Assembly (NCBI GenBank): GCA_900298995.1
Contig: OMIC01000033.1
Location: forward strand, 1-44,570
Direction: 5' to 3'
From: Hyphomicrobiaceae bacterium
Lineage (GTDB): Bacteria > Pseudomonadota > Alphaproteobacteria > Rhizobiales > Aestuariivirgaceae
DNA: 44,570 nucleotides
Part shown: positions 36,504 through 44,570 of the stretch, piece by piece
How the letters are laid out: every line of letters starts with the position of its first letter
Position numbering within the stretch: position 1 is the first letter of the stretch
Program-made: the position numbers and the translations under genes
The notes under the pieces: model-generated
What the model was told of the DNA's origin: nothing
What the model saw: the letters and a program-made list of their open reading frames with translations, nothing else
Database searches by the model: none

Positions 36504-37006
36504 CACGCGGCTTCGGGACCCAGCGCCAGCGCGCCATAGTCGGCCTTGAGATGGAGGCACAGCATCTCGACCACGAATTCATGATCCTGGCGCTGCGGCA
36601 CGCCCGAGACGGTGACCGCTCCGACAATGCCCGTGCCCGCGAGGTGAATGGGAAAGCCGCCGCCGGCAGGCGCGTGATCGATGGGCGTGATGCCACGCGA
36701 CTCGTCGAAGGCCTTGCCCTGCAGCTGGTGCTCGCGGCCTACTCGGTAGGAGGACTTGTGGAAACGGTAGACGGTGTTGACCTTGCGGCGCACCCAGTCG
36801 GGGTTCTCGGGCGTGGACCCCGGAAGGGCCGCGTAGAACAGCGGCCGGTTGCCGATGCGGATGTCGATGACGAAGGGCAGCCTGCGCTCCTCCGCCACCT
36901 GCCGCATGAGGCAGCCGAGCGCCCAGGCATCGGCCTCGCTGAAACTCACGAAACGCAGGGCTTCCTCCTGCCGGGCGATCTGCGCGATGTCGGTTTCGAG
37001 ACTCAT
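36503..37006 (-). CDS. UPF0303 / haem-degrading-domain-like protein
   Basis: A 167-residue cytosolic protein from the ATG at 37006 (MSLETDIAQIARQEEALRFV). DIRIGNRPLFYAALPGSTPE, NPDWVRRKVNTVYRFHKSSY and FPIHLAGTGIVGAVTVSGVP are characteristic of the UPF0303 family (yeast YBR137W-like), a GlcG/HbpS-fold group. The biochemical role is not established. It is the first gene of a unit with the TauE transporter and the PhzF fusion, with four-base overlaps, which hints at a shared pathway. Confidence 0.85.
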   Translation of the reverse strand: MSLETDIAQIARQEEALRFVSFSEADAWALGCLMRQVAEERRLPFVIDIRIGNRPLFYAALPGSTPENPDWVRRKVNTVYRFHKSSYRVGREHQLQGKAFDESRGITPIDHAPAGGGFPIHLAGTGIVGAVTVSGVPQRQDHEFVVEMLCLHLKADYGALALGPEAA

Positions 37007-37090
37007 GGTCGGTTCTCCCCGTTTGCCGTCCGTTTTCCCACCATCGGGGTCGCATGGCAAATCATGGGAGCTTCAGACCCCCTTTCGCCA

Positions 37091-37214
37091 GTGCCCGACT
37101 CCGAGCGGGCAATCCTTTTCGCCGCACGAAAGAAGTTGCCACGGTCAATCCGTGGCATGACGAAACTGAGGGCCCCAAACAGAGATGCCCGGGTCAAACC
37201 CGGGCATGGTGAGA
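37091..37214. repeat. Palindromic intergenic repeat cluster, copy A
   Basis: Three palindromes lie in the gap between ilvC and UPF0303. The best is at 37185-37207: ATGCCCGGG and CCCGGGCAT around TCAAA. The second pairs TTGCCACGG-like and CCGTGGCA arms (37137-37157) and the third GCCCG/CGGGC (37093-37110). The 31 bases at 37184-37214 match 43294-43324 at 28 positions. These look like REP-type elements of rhizobial genomes and may also act as terminators. Confidence 0.7.
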
Positions 37215-37241
37215 ATGCGTGGAGTGGACGAAGGCGTGAAA

Positions 37242-38954
<1,713 letters not shown>

Positions 38955-38965
<11 letters not shown>

Positions 38966-39695
38966 CGATCGCAGCCCTGAACCGCCGCACGGCTTCCGCC
39001 ATGCCATACATCAGCGCGTCGGCAGTCACCGCATGGCCGATCGACACCTCCTGCAATTGGGGCAGCGCGGCCACGAGCGCGGGCAGATTGGCGCAGGTCA
39101 GGTCATGACCGGCATTGAGGCCAAGACCCGACCTTGTCGCGGCCTGGCCGGTCGCGACGACCTTGTCGAATTCCCGCCGGGCATCTTCGGGGTTGGCTGC
39201 ACCACCATAAGGGCCGGTGAATATCTCGACACGGTCGGCCCCGGCCTCACGCGCCTGTTCGACAAGGTCCGGGACGGGATCGATGAACAGCGACACCCGC
39301 ATGTTGCCGTGGTGGAGCCGCGCGATCACCGAGCGCAGCCGGTCACGGTTGGCGGCGATGTTCCAGCCATGATCCGAGGTCGTCTGGGCGGGATCGTCGG
39401 GAACCAGTGTCACCTGATCCGGCCGGGCGTCCTCGACCAGCCGCAGGAAGCTCTCGTCGGGAAAGCCCTCGATGTTGAACTCGCGGCCCGGATACTGTTT
39501 GCGCAGCAGGCGGCAGATATCGGTTACATCCGTGCGGCGGATGTGGCGCTCGTCAGGCCGCGGATGCACCGTAATACCCGCCGCCCCGGCATCCAGAGCC
39601 ACCCGGCACAGGTCCTCGACCGACGGCCAGGGAAGATTGCGGCGGTTGCGCAGATAGGCGATGGCGTTGACGTTGACGGACAGCTTGCAAGGCAC
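38955..39695 (-). CDS. pdxJ: Pyridoxine 5'-phosphate synthase
   Basis: A 246-residue TIM-barrel enzyme ([20 protein letters not shown]). The motifs [25 protein letters not shown] and the C-terminal [16 protein letters not shown] are those of PdxJ. It condenses 1-deoxyxylulose 5-phosphate with 3-amino-2-oxopropyl phosphate to form the vitamin B6 ring. The phosphate loop near the end (GHAVTADAL) is intact. It lies 51 bases after ilvN and overlaps the LysE gene by 11 bases. Many aminotransferases of branched-chain synthesis need PLP, which may explain the neighbourhood. Confidence 0.95.
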
Positions 39696-39746
39696 GGTGA
39701 AATCCTTCCCCAGGAACGGACGGCGCGCAGTTAGAGGGCGCCGGGC

Positions 39747-40307
39747 CTAGACCTTCATGCCCTCGGCGCCACGGGTGATGCCGGCGACACCGGTGCGGGC
39801 CACCTCGACGAGACCGAGTGGCACCATGAGCGTGATGAACTGCTCGACCTTGTCGGTCTTGCCGGTGATCTCGAAGATGAAGCTCGCAGTGCTGGCGTCG
39901 ATGACCCGGGCGCGGAATGCCTCCGCAAGCCGCAACGCCTCGACACGCTTCTCGCCGGTGCCCGCCACCTTGACCATCGCAAGCTCGCGCGTGATGGAAT
40001 TTCCGCTCACGGTGAGGTCGGCCACCGAATGCACCGGCACCAGCCGCTCGAGCTGGTTCTTGATCTGCTCGATCACGCCGGGCGTTCCGCTGGTCACGAT
40101 GGTGATGCGCGAGACGTGCTTCTCATGCTGGGTCTCGGACACGGTGAGCGAGTCGATGTTGTAGCCGCGTCCCGAGAAGAGACCGATGACACGGGCGAGG
40201 ACGCCCGGCTCGTTGTCGACAATCACCGCCAGCGCATGGGTCTCGACGAGAGGCTTGGCGGTGTCGATGAAATAGGCGGAGCCCGAAGGCTGAAGTTGCG
40301 CGTTCAT
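39747..40307 (-). CDS. ilvN: Acetolactate synthase small subunit
   Basis: A 186-residue regulatory subunit from the ATG at 40307 (MNAQLQPSGSAYFIDTAKPL). The ACT domain reads HALAVIVDNEPGVLARVIGL and FSGRGYNIDSLTV, the canonical valine-binding pattern. The C-terminal ALS_ss_C domain follows (EAFRARVIDASTASFIFEIT). It activates and gives valine feedback to the large subunit, encoded 13 bases upstream. Some genomes call it ilvH. A longer upstream frame overlaps ilvI and is not used. Confidence 0.96.
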   Translation of the reverse strand: MNAQLQPSGSAYFIDTAKPLVETHALAVIVDNEPGVLARVIGLFSGRGYNIDSLTVSETQHEKHVSRITIVTSGTPGVIEQIKNQLERLVPVHSVADLTVSGNSITRELAMVKVAGTGEKRVEALRLAEAFRARVIDASTASFIFEITGKTDKVEQFITLMVPLGLVEVARTGVAGITRGAEGMKV

Positions 40308-40320
40308 GTCCTGAGGCTCC

Positions 40321-42090
40321 TCAAACCAGCATCTTGCCCTTGGCGTCGATGGCCGAACCCACTTCCTCGTCGGGAACGTCCTCGCCCATGAGCATTTCAT
40401 TGTGCGCCTTGCCCGAGGGGATCATCGGGAAGCAGTTTGTGAGATTGGCCACCCGGCAGTCGAACAGCACCGGGCGCGGCGTGTCGATCATCTCCTTGAT
40501 CGCAGCGTCGAGCTCGGAGGGCTTCGTCGCCCTGATGCCGACGCAGCCATAGGCCTCGGCGAGCTTCACGAAGTCAGGAAGCGCCTCGGTGTAGGAATGC
40601 GACAACCGGTTGCCGTGCAGGAGTTGCTGCCACTGGCGGACCATGCCCATGTACTGATTGTTCAGGATGAAGATCTTGATCGGCAGCTCATACTGGATGG
40701 CGGTGGACATCTCCTGCATCGTCATGAGCACCGAGGCATCGCCCGCGATGTCGATGACCAGCGACTTGGGGTGCGCCTGCTGGACGCCGACGGCGGCAGG
40801 AAGCCCATAGCCCATTGTCCCGAGCCCGCCCGAAGTCATCCAGCGGTTCGGCTCGTCGAAGCGGTAGAACTGCGCGGCCCACATCTGGTGCTGGCCCACT
40901 TCCGTCGTGATGTAGGTGTCGCGGTCCTTGGTCAGCGCATAGAGCCGCTCGATCGCGTATTGCGGCATGATGACGTCGGGATTCTTCTTGTACCGCAGAC
41001 AATCGCGGGCCTTCCACGCCTCGATCTGCTTCCACCACTGATCCATCGCCTTCTTGTCGAGGGAGAGCGACTTCGACTTCCACAGCCGGATCATGTCCTC
41101 CAGCGCATGGGCCACGTCGGCCACGATGGGAATGTCGACACGCACCGTCTTGTTGATGGACGACGGGTCGATGTCGATGTGGATCTTTCTCGAATTGGGC
41201 GAGAAGGCATTGAGCCTGCCGGTGATGCGATCATCGAAGCGGGCGCCGACGTTGATCATGACGTCGCAGTCATGCATGGCCATGTTGGCCTCATACATGC
41301 CGTGCATGCCCAACATGCCAAGCCAGTTCTTGCCGGACGCCGGATAGGCCCCGAGACCCATCAGCGTCGAGGTGACGGGAATGCCCGTCATGGCGGCAAA
41401 ATCGCGCAGCAGCTTGGAGGCCGTGACACCGGAGTTGATGACACCACCCCCGGTGTAGAGGATCGGGCGCTTGGCCGAAGCGATGAGCTCCACCGCGGCG
41501 CGGATGGCGTCCTGCTCGGGCTTCACGCGCGGCCGGTAGGTCTTGTGCTCGATGTTCTTGGGGCCGACATACCGGCCCTTCGCGAACTGAACATCCTTCG
41601 GAATGTCGACCACGACCGGGCCGGGACGGCCGTGGGTGGCGACATAGAAGGCCTCGTGCAGGATGCGCGCGAGGTCGTTCACGTCCTTGACCAGATAATT
41701 GTGCTTGGTGCAGGGCCGGGTGATGCCGACCGTGTCGCATTCCTGGAAGGCATCATTGCCAATGAGGTGCGTTGGCACCTGCCCGGTGATGCAGACCATG
41801 GGGATCGAGTCCATCAGCGCATCGGTCAGCCCGGTGACGGCATTGGTGGCTCCGGGACCGGAGGTGACCAGAACGACGCCGCATTTGCCGGTGGAGCGGG
41901 CATAGCCCTCGGCAGCATGGGTCGCGCCCTGCTCGTGGCGGACCAGAATGTGCTCGACCTTCTCCTGCTGGAAGATCTCGTCATAGATCGGCAGCACCGC
42001 ACCGCCCGGATACCCGAACACATGCTCGACCCCCTGATCCTGCAACGCCTTGAGCACGATCTCCGCGCCTGTCATCTCCGCCGTGGCCAT
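40321..42090 (-). CDS. ilvI: Acetolactate synthase large subunit
   Basis: A 589-residue thiamine diphosphate enzyme (MATAEMTGAEIVLKALQDQG). The catalytic Glu lies in ILVRHEQGATHAAEGYARST. The C-terminal ThDP/Mg2+ motif is DIAGDASVLMTMQEMSTAIQ and ILNNQYMGMVRQWQ. It condenses two pyruvates to acetolactate, or pyruvate with 2-oxobutyrate. It is followed by the small subunit ilvN. An Ile-Leu-Val-Val leader peptide and a hairpin-plus-T-run attenuator lie upstream, so it is controlled by charged branched-chain tRNAs. The alternative name is ilvB. Confidence 0.96.
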   Translation of the reverse strand: MATAEMTGAEIVLKALQDQGVEHVFGYPGGAVLPIYDEIFQQEKVEHILVRHEQGATHAAEGYARSTGKCGVVLVTSGPGATNAVTGLTDALMDSIPMVCITGQVPTHLIGNDAFQECDTVGITRPCTKHNYLVKDVNDLARILHEAFYVATHGRPGPVVVDIPKDVQFAKGRYVGPKNIEHKTYRPRVKPEQDAIRAAVELIASAKRPILYTGGGVINSGVTASKLLRDFAAMTGIPVTSTLMGLGAYPASGKNWLGMLGMHGMYEANMAMHDCDVMINVGARFDDRITGRLNAFSPNSRKIHIDIDPSSINKTVRVDIPIVADVAHALEDMIRLWKSKSLSLDKKAMDQWWKQIEAWKARDCLRYKKNPDVIMPQYAIERLYALTKDRDTYITTEVGQHQMWAAQFYRFDEPNRWMTSGGLGTMGYGLPAAVGVQQAHPKSLVIDIAGDASVLMTMQEMSTAIQYELPIKIFILNNQYMGMVRQWQQLLHGNRLSHSYTEALPDFVKLAEAYGCVGIRATKPSELDAAIKEMIDTPRPVLFDCRVANLTNCFPMIPSGKAHNEMLMGEDVPDEEVGSAIDAKGKMLV

Positions 42091-42147
42091 CTCAACACCT
42101 CGTTACCTTTGCCGTTCCGTCAAACACGCCCGATCCGTCCGGGCAAC

Positions 42148-42170
42148 AAAAAAGGCCCCCGAGGGAGCCT
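42148..42170 (-). terminator. Attenuator terminator before ilvI
   Basis: On the minus strand AGGCTCC pairs with GGGGCCT (one G-U pair) in the span 42170-42154 and is followed directly by six T residues (42153-42148). It is a classical intrinsic terminator, lying between the leader peptide stop (42205) and ilvI (42090). A competing upstream stem, GGGAGG/CCTCCC, overlaps the leader end (42215-42197). Confidence 0.85.
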
Positions 42171-42204
42171 GATTTCCGCGCAGCACCACCCGGTTCGGGA
42201 GGTT

Positions 42205-42252
42205 TCAAGCCTCCCCGGTGCCGCGCTTTCCTACTACAAGAATAGAGTTCAT
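42205..42252 (-). CDS. Branched-chain leader peptide (ILVV) upstream of ilvI
   Basis: A 15-codon frame, ATG at 42252 and TGA at 42207-42205, encodes MNSILVVGKRGTGEA. Ile, Leu, Val and Val are consecutive (codons 4-7), covering all three branched-chain amino acids. It overlaps the first stem of an attenuator whose terminator lies 35 bases downstream. There is no Shine-Dalgarno; instead the -10 hexamer of a good promoter ends six bases before the ATG, so the mRNA should start at the ATG. Stalling at codons 4-7 would leave the later stem free to form and prevent termination. Confidence 0.85.
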   Translation of the reverse strand: MNSILVVGKRGTGEA

Positions 42253-42258
42253 GAGCTT

Positions 42259-42287
42259 TTTGTAGGGGTGTGGAGGCTGGGCGTCAA
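42259..42287 (-). promoter_or_regulatory. Promoter of the ilv leader-ilvIN transcript
   Basis: On the minus strand TTGACG (42287-42282) and TACAAA (42264-42259) are exactly 17 bases apart. The -10 ends six bases before the leader ATG at 42252. The -35 contains the TGA stop of the upstream SDR-like gene (42286-42284), so the two genes are packed with no spare sequence. Confidence 0.7.
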
Positions 42288-43228
42288 GAGGGTGTGACGC
42301 TGGCAGCCTGCACCGTGCGCCGTGCGCCGTCCTCGTAGGGCGTCTTGGCGAGGCCCGGAAGCAGCGCGCGGAGCTTGGCGTCGTCGAGCAGAATAGGGGT
42401 TTCGCTGAGGTAGCGGACGTCCTTCAGTTCACGGAGCACCGGCATGAAGAGGCCGACTAGCGACTGCTGCCAGGGCGGCATGACGCGCAGCTTCGGCTCC
42501 CGGCCCGCGGCGCGGTAGAAAAGTTCGGCGAGCTTGCGCTGGGTAATGACCCCGGCGCCGGCAAGGTTATAGGCGCCCGCAACCGGACCCTCATGGACAG
42601 CCAGCGCCCGCACCACGGGGCCCACATCCGGCGTGAATACGAATTCGTGAGGGGTATCCGCGGGACCGAGCAGCATGCCTGTGGTTCCCGCCGCGGCGGC
42701 TTTCGCGGCGAGGGTAAGCAGGCTGTTCTCGACTCCGGGACCATAGAAATCCGGCAGGCGGAGCGAGATCGTCTCCATCCCGGGCGAGGACGCGGCGAGC
42801 AGGATGTCCTCCTGCGACTTGCGATATTCGCCCTTGGCCATGACCGGGTCGCGCGGGTGCGTCTCCGCGACGAGAGGCGTCAGCGGCCGTCCGTAGGGGT
42901 AGACATTGGTGATGAGCACGATGCGCTTCACCCCCTTCTCGCGCGCCGCGGCAACGAAGGCCTCCATCATCGGCGGAAAAGCCGCGAAACCAGCATTGGT
43001 GTAGGGAAGACCCAGCGCATAGACAGCGGCATCGCAGCCCTCGATCGCGCTGCGGCAGCCAGCAGGCGTGGACACATCCGCCAGCACGATCTCGTCGCCC
43101 GGCGCAGCGAGAGCGGCGAGCGGAGCCTCTCGGCGGCCGACGAGGCGGATGGGAAGGTTAGCGTCATGGCAGGCGGTGGCGATGGACCGGCCGATGGCGC
43201 CTGCGGCTCCGATGATGGCGAGGGTCAT
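42284..43228 (-). CDS. NAD(P)-binding SDR-type epimerase/dehydratase-like protein
   Basis: A 314-residue atypical short-chain dehydrogenase (MTLAIIGAAGAIGRSIATAC). The Rossmann motif GAAGAIG is at residues 7-13. AVYALGLPYTNAGFAAFPPM and KRIVLITNVYPYGRPLTPLV resemble the NAD-dependent epimerase/dehydratase group, with a YxxxK-like segment KGEYRKSQEDIL. The substrate is not evident. It lies immediately upstream of the ilv leader promoter, which overlaps its stop codon. Confidence 0.82.
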   Translation of the reverse strand: MTLAIIGAAGAIGRSIATACHDANLPIRLVGRREAPLAALAAPGDEIVLADVSTPAGCRSAIEGCDAAVYALGLPYTNAGFAAFPPMMEAFVAAAREKGVKRIVLITNVYPYGRPLTPLVAETHPRDPVMAKGEYRKSQEDILLAASSPGMETISLRLPDFYGPGVENSLLTLAAKAAAAGTTGMLLGPADTPHEFVFTPDVGPVVRALAVHEGPVAGAYNLAGAGVITQRKLAELFYRAAGREPKLRVMPPWQQSLVGLFMPVLRELKDVRYLSETPILLDDAKLRALLPGLAKTPYEDGARRTVQAASVTPS

Positions 43229-43293
43229 GCACGGGGCTCCCTGATGTGATATCTAAAAAGCTTTACCGGAGTTGCGGGTGGACAGCAACGAAG

Positions 43294-43400
43294 GATGCCC
43301 GGATCAAGCCCGGGCAAGGTGAGAGGGTGAGAGAGGAATGCACGACCATACCTTCACCTGTGCCGGCTTTGACCCGGCAATCCTTTTTGCTTGACGAATG
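43294..43400. repeat. Palindromic intergenic repeat, copy B
   Basis: The 31 bases at 43294-43324 differ from 37184-37214 at only three positions, and their palindromic core is TGCCCGG/CCGGGCA. A second palindrome, TGCCGG...CCGGCA followed by ATCCTTTTTGC (43360-43390), has a relative at 37106-37120 (CGGGCAATCCTTTTCGC). The region lies in the gap between miaA and the SDR gene, both leftward. Confidence 0.7.
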
Positions 43401-43426
43401 TGTGAGAATGAGATGCGGCTGCGCCC

Positions 43427-44284
43427 CTATCCCCAGTGCTTCATCTGCCCGCGCCACCAGGTGAGCTGGCGCTTGATGAAGTTGCGCGTCGCCGTCTTCG
43501 CCCGTGTGGCCGCCTCCTCCAGCGGGATTTCGTCCCGCAGGTGGGCGATCAATTCTGGCAGGCCGATGGCCTTCATGGCGGGGAGCAAGGGATCGAGATG
43601 CATCAGGGCGCGGGCTTCCTCCAACGCGCCGGCAGCGATCATGGAGTCGAAGCGGGACTCGGCGCGGGCGTAGAGTTCCTCGCGCGGCACGTCGAGAACC
43701 ACCCGCTCCACGGCAACCCCCGTAAGGGGCGCTTGCGCCGCCCCCTGCTGCTGCCAGTCGCGAAGCGACCGGCCGGTAGCCTCGATCACCTCCAGCGCGC
43801 GGGTCAGCCGCTGCCGGTCGCCGGGCTGGAGGCGCAGGGCCATGGCAGGGTCGCGGCGGGACAGTTCGGCATGGAGATCGCCATCGAAGCTCCGCCAACG
43901 GTCACGCACGGCCTCCGGAATTGGAGGCACCGGCGCCAGCCCCTGCTCCAGCGCCTTGAAATAGAGCCCCGTGCCGCCCGTGACGATGGGCAGACGGCCC
44001 TCGGACCAGGCGGCGGCGAGCGCCCGTTCGGCCTCCGTCAGCCAGGCAGCGACAGAATAGGCTGTCACGGCGGGCACATGGCCATAGAGCTGGGGGGGTG
44101 CGGCTGCCTCATCCGCGGCCTCGGGCCTTGCCGAGAGGATGCGAAGCTCTCGGTAGACCTGGATCGCATCGGCGTTGATGACGACGCCATTGCGCTCGCG
44201 CGCCAGCGCCAGAGCCAGCGCGGACTTGCCGCTGGCGGTGGGGCCTGCAATAAGCAGCGCGCGTTTCTGTCGATCGGCCATCAT
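43427..44284 (-). CDS. miaA: tRNA dimethylallyltransferase
   Basis: A 285-residue enzyme from the ATG at 44284 ([20 protein letters not shown]); the second ATG at 44281 is equally plausible. The P-loop GPTASGKS and the motif [20 protein letters not shown] are the MiaA signatures. [20 protein letters not shown] follows. It adds a dimethylallyl group to A37 of tRNAs reading UNN codons. Near the C terminus is [12 protein letters not shown], a typical family end. Its start codon overlaps that of the divergent serB gene, so the two promoters must lie inside each other's coding sequences. Confidence 0.93.
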   Translation of the reverse strand: MMADRQKRALLIAGPTASGKSALALALARERNGVVINADAIQVYRELRILSARPEAADEAAAPPQLYGHVPAVTAYSVAAWLTEAERALAAAWSEGRLPIVTGGTGLYFKALEQGLAPVPPIPEAVRDRWRSFDGDLHAELSRRDPAMALRLQPGDRQRLTRALEVIEATGRSLRDWQQQGAAQAPLTGVAVERVVLDVPREELYARAESRFDSMIAAGALEEARALMHLDPLLPAMKAIGLPELIAHLRDEIPLEEAATRAKTATRNFIKRQLTWWRGQMKHWG

Positions 44285-44570
44285 GGATTCCGTACTCGTC
44301 CTCATAGCAGCACCGGGCGCACACGCAATCGACGCGCGCGTGACCGAGCGGATGCGCGCCCTTGGCGGCGGCGCACCTCACTGGCTGGCCGAGGGCGAGG
44401 CATGCGAGGTGGCGACCTTCGAGCGCCTGCCCGAGTTTCTGGTCGATATCCGCAACCTTCCCATCGATGCTGCCGTGGTCTCGATCCACAACCGGCGCAA
44501 ACGGCTGCTGATCGCGGACATGGATTCCACCATGATCGAGCAGGAGTGCATCGACGAGCTGGGCGCCGCG
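44283..44570 (+). CDS. serB: Phosphoserine phosphatase, N-terminal part (cut by window edge)
   Basis: The frame opens at the ATG at 44283 and runs off the window: 96 codons, no stop. It reads [20 protein letters not shown] at the N terminus and reaches [20 protein letters not shown]. The latter is the HAD nucleophile motif DMDST with the SerB-specific continuation. SerB makes serine from phosphoserine. It is divergent from miaA with overlapping start codons (CATG at 44282-44285). The order serB/miaA is common in Hyphomicrobiales. Confidence 0.92.
   Translation, partial: MDSVLVLIAAPGAHAIDARVTERMRALGGGAPHWLAEGEACEVATFERLPEFLVDIRNLPIDAAVVSIHNRRKRLLIADMDSTMIEQECIDELGAA

Overview
The window is GC-rich, densely coded chromosomal DNA from an alphaproteobacterium, most likely of the order Hyphomicrobiales (Rhizobiales). 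The reasons are a CckA-type hybrid kinase, GTTC-N7-GTTC SOS boxes in front of recA, a DUF2852 protein, bacterial homospermidine synthase, and the gene order serB/miaA ... ilvI-ilvN-pdxJ-(lysE)-ilvC. I see no prophage, insertion sequence, CRISPR array or integrase. Accessory character is limited to a decayed receptor gene, palindromic intergenic repeats and a few unusual operons.

Layout. 1-3100 (minus): the str operon rpsL-rpsG-fusA-tuf, with tuf cut by the window edge. 3492-6902: a TauE/SafE exporter, parE (minus) and a small membrane protein. 7055-9316: three small membrane proteins, one of only 53 residues, directly upstream of an ethanolamine-permease-like APC transporter. 9381-10360: two unassigned membrane proteins. 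10443-16235: a tight run of homospermidine synthase, a YejA-like binding protein, an acyl-CoA ligase, a FrnE-like thioredoxin-fold protein and a GFA protein. 16310-23005 (minus): alaS, recA with an SOS-type promoter, and cckA. 23136-24047: an orphan FliO-like protein facing a DUF2852 protein. 24191-26546: PPi-type phosphofructokinase, cytochrome c and a muramidase. 26591-28721: modBC facing a ModE-like regulator, without modA. 28805-31254: a PfkB-family sugar kinase, an exported Ntn hydrolase and a glycine-zipper protein. Then come tRNA-Lys(CTT), leuA and a pseudogene related to bacterial pentameric ligand-gated channels. 34384-37006 (minus): UPF0303, TauE and a PhzF protein fused in frame to a four-helix membrane domain. 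37242-42090 (minus): ilvC, lysE, pdxJ, ilvN and ilvI. The window ends with an SDR-type gene, miaA and the start of serB.

The window holds much of branched-chain amino acid synthesis (ilvI, ilvN, ilvC, leuA). Both leuA and ilvI are preceded by a short leader peptide gene rich in the relevant amino acids: Leu for leuA, Ile-Leu-Val-Val for ilvI. In both cases a good sigma-70-like promoter has its -10 hexamer ending exactly six bases before the leader ATG. This predicts leaderless leader-peptide mRNAs at two unlinked loci and is one of the two most interesting observations here. The other is the conserved-looking module of three small membrane proteins plus an APC permease, which could be an undescribed multi-subunit transporter.

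All calls were made by reading the sequence. No database search, structure prediction or alignment was run.
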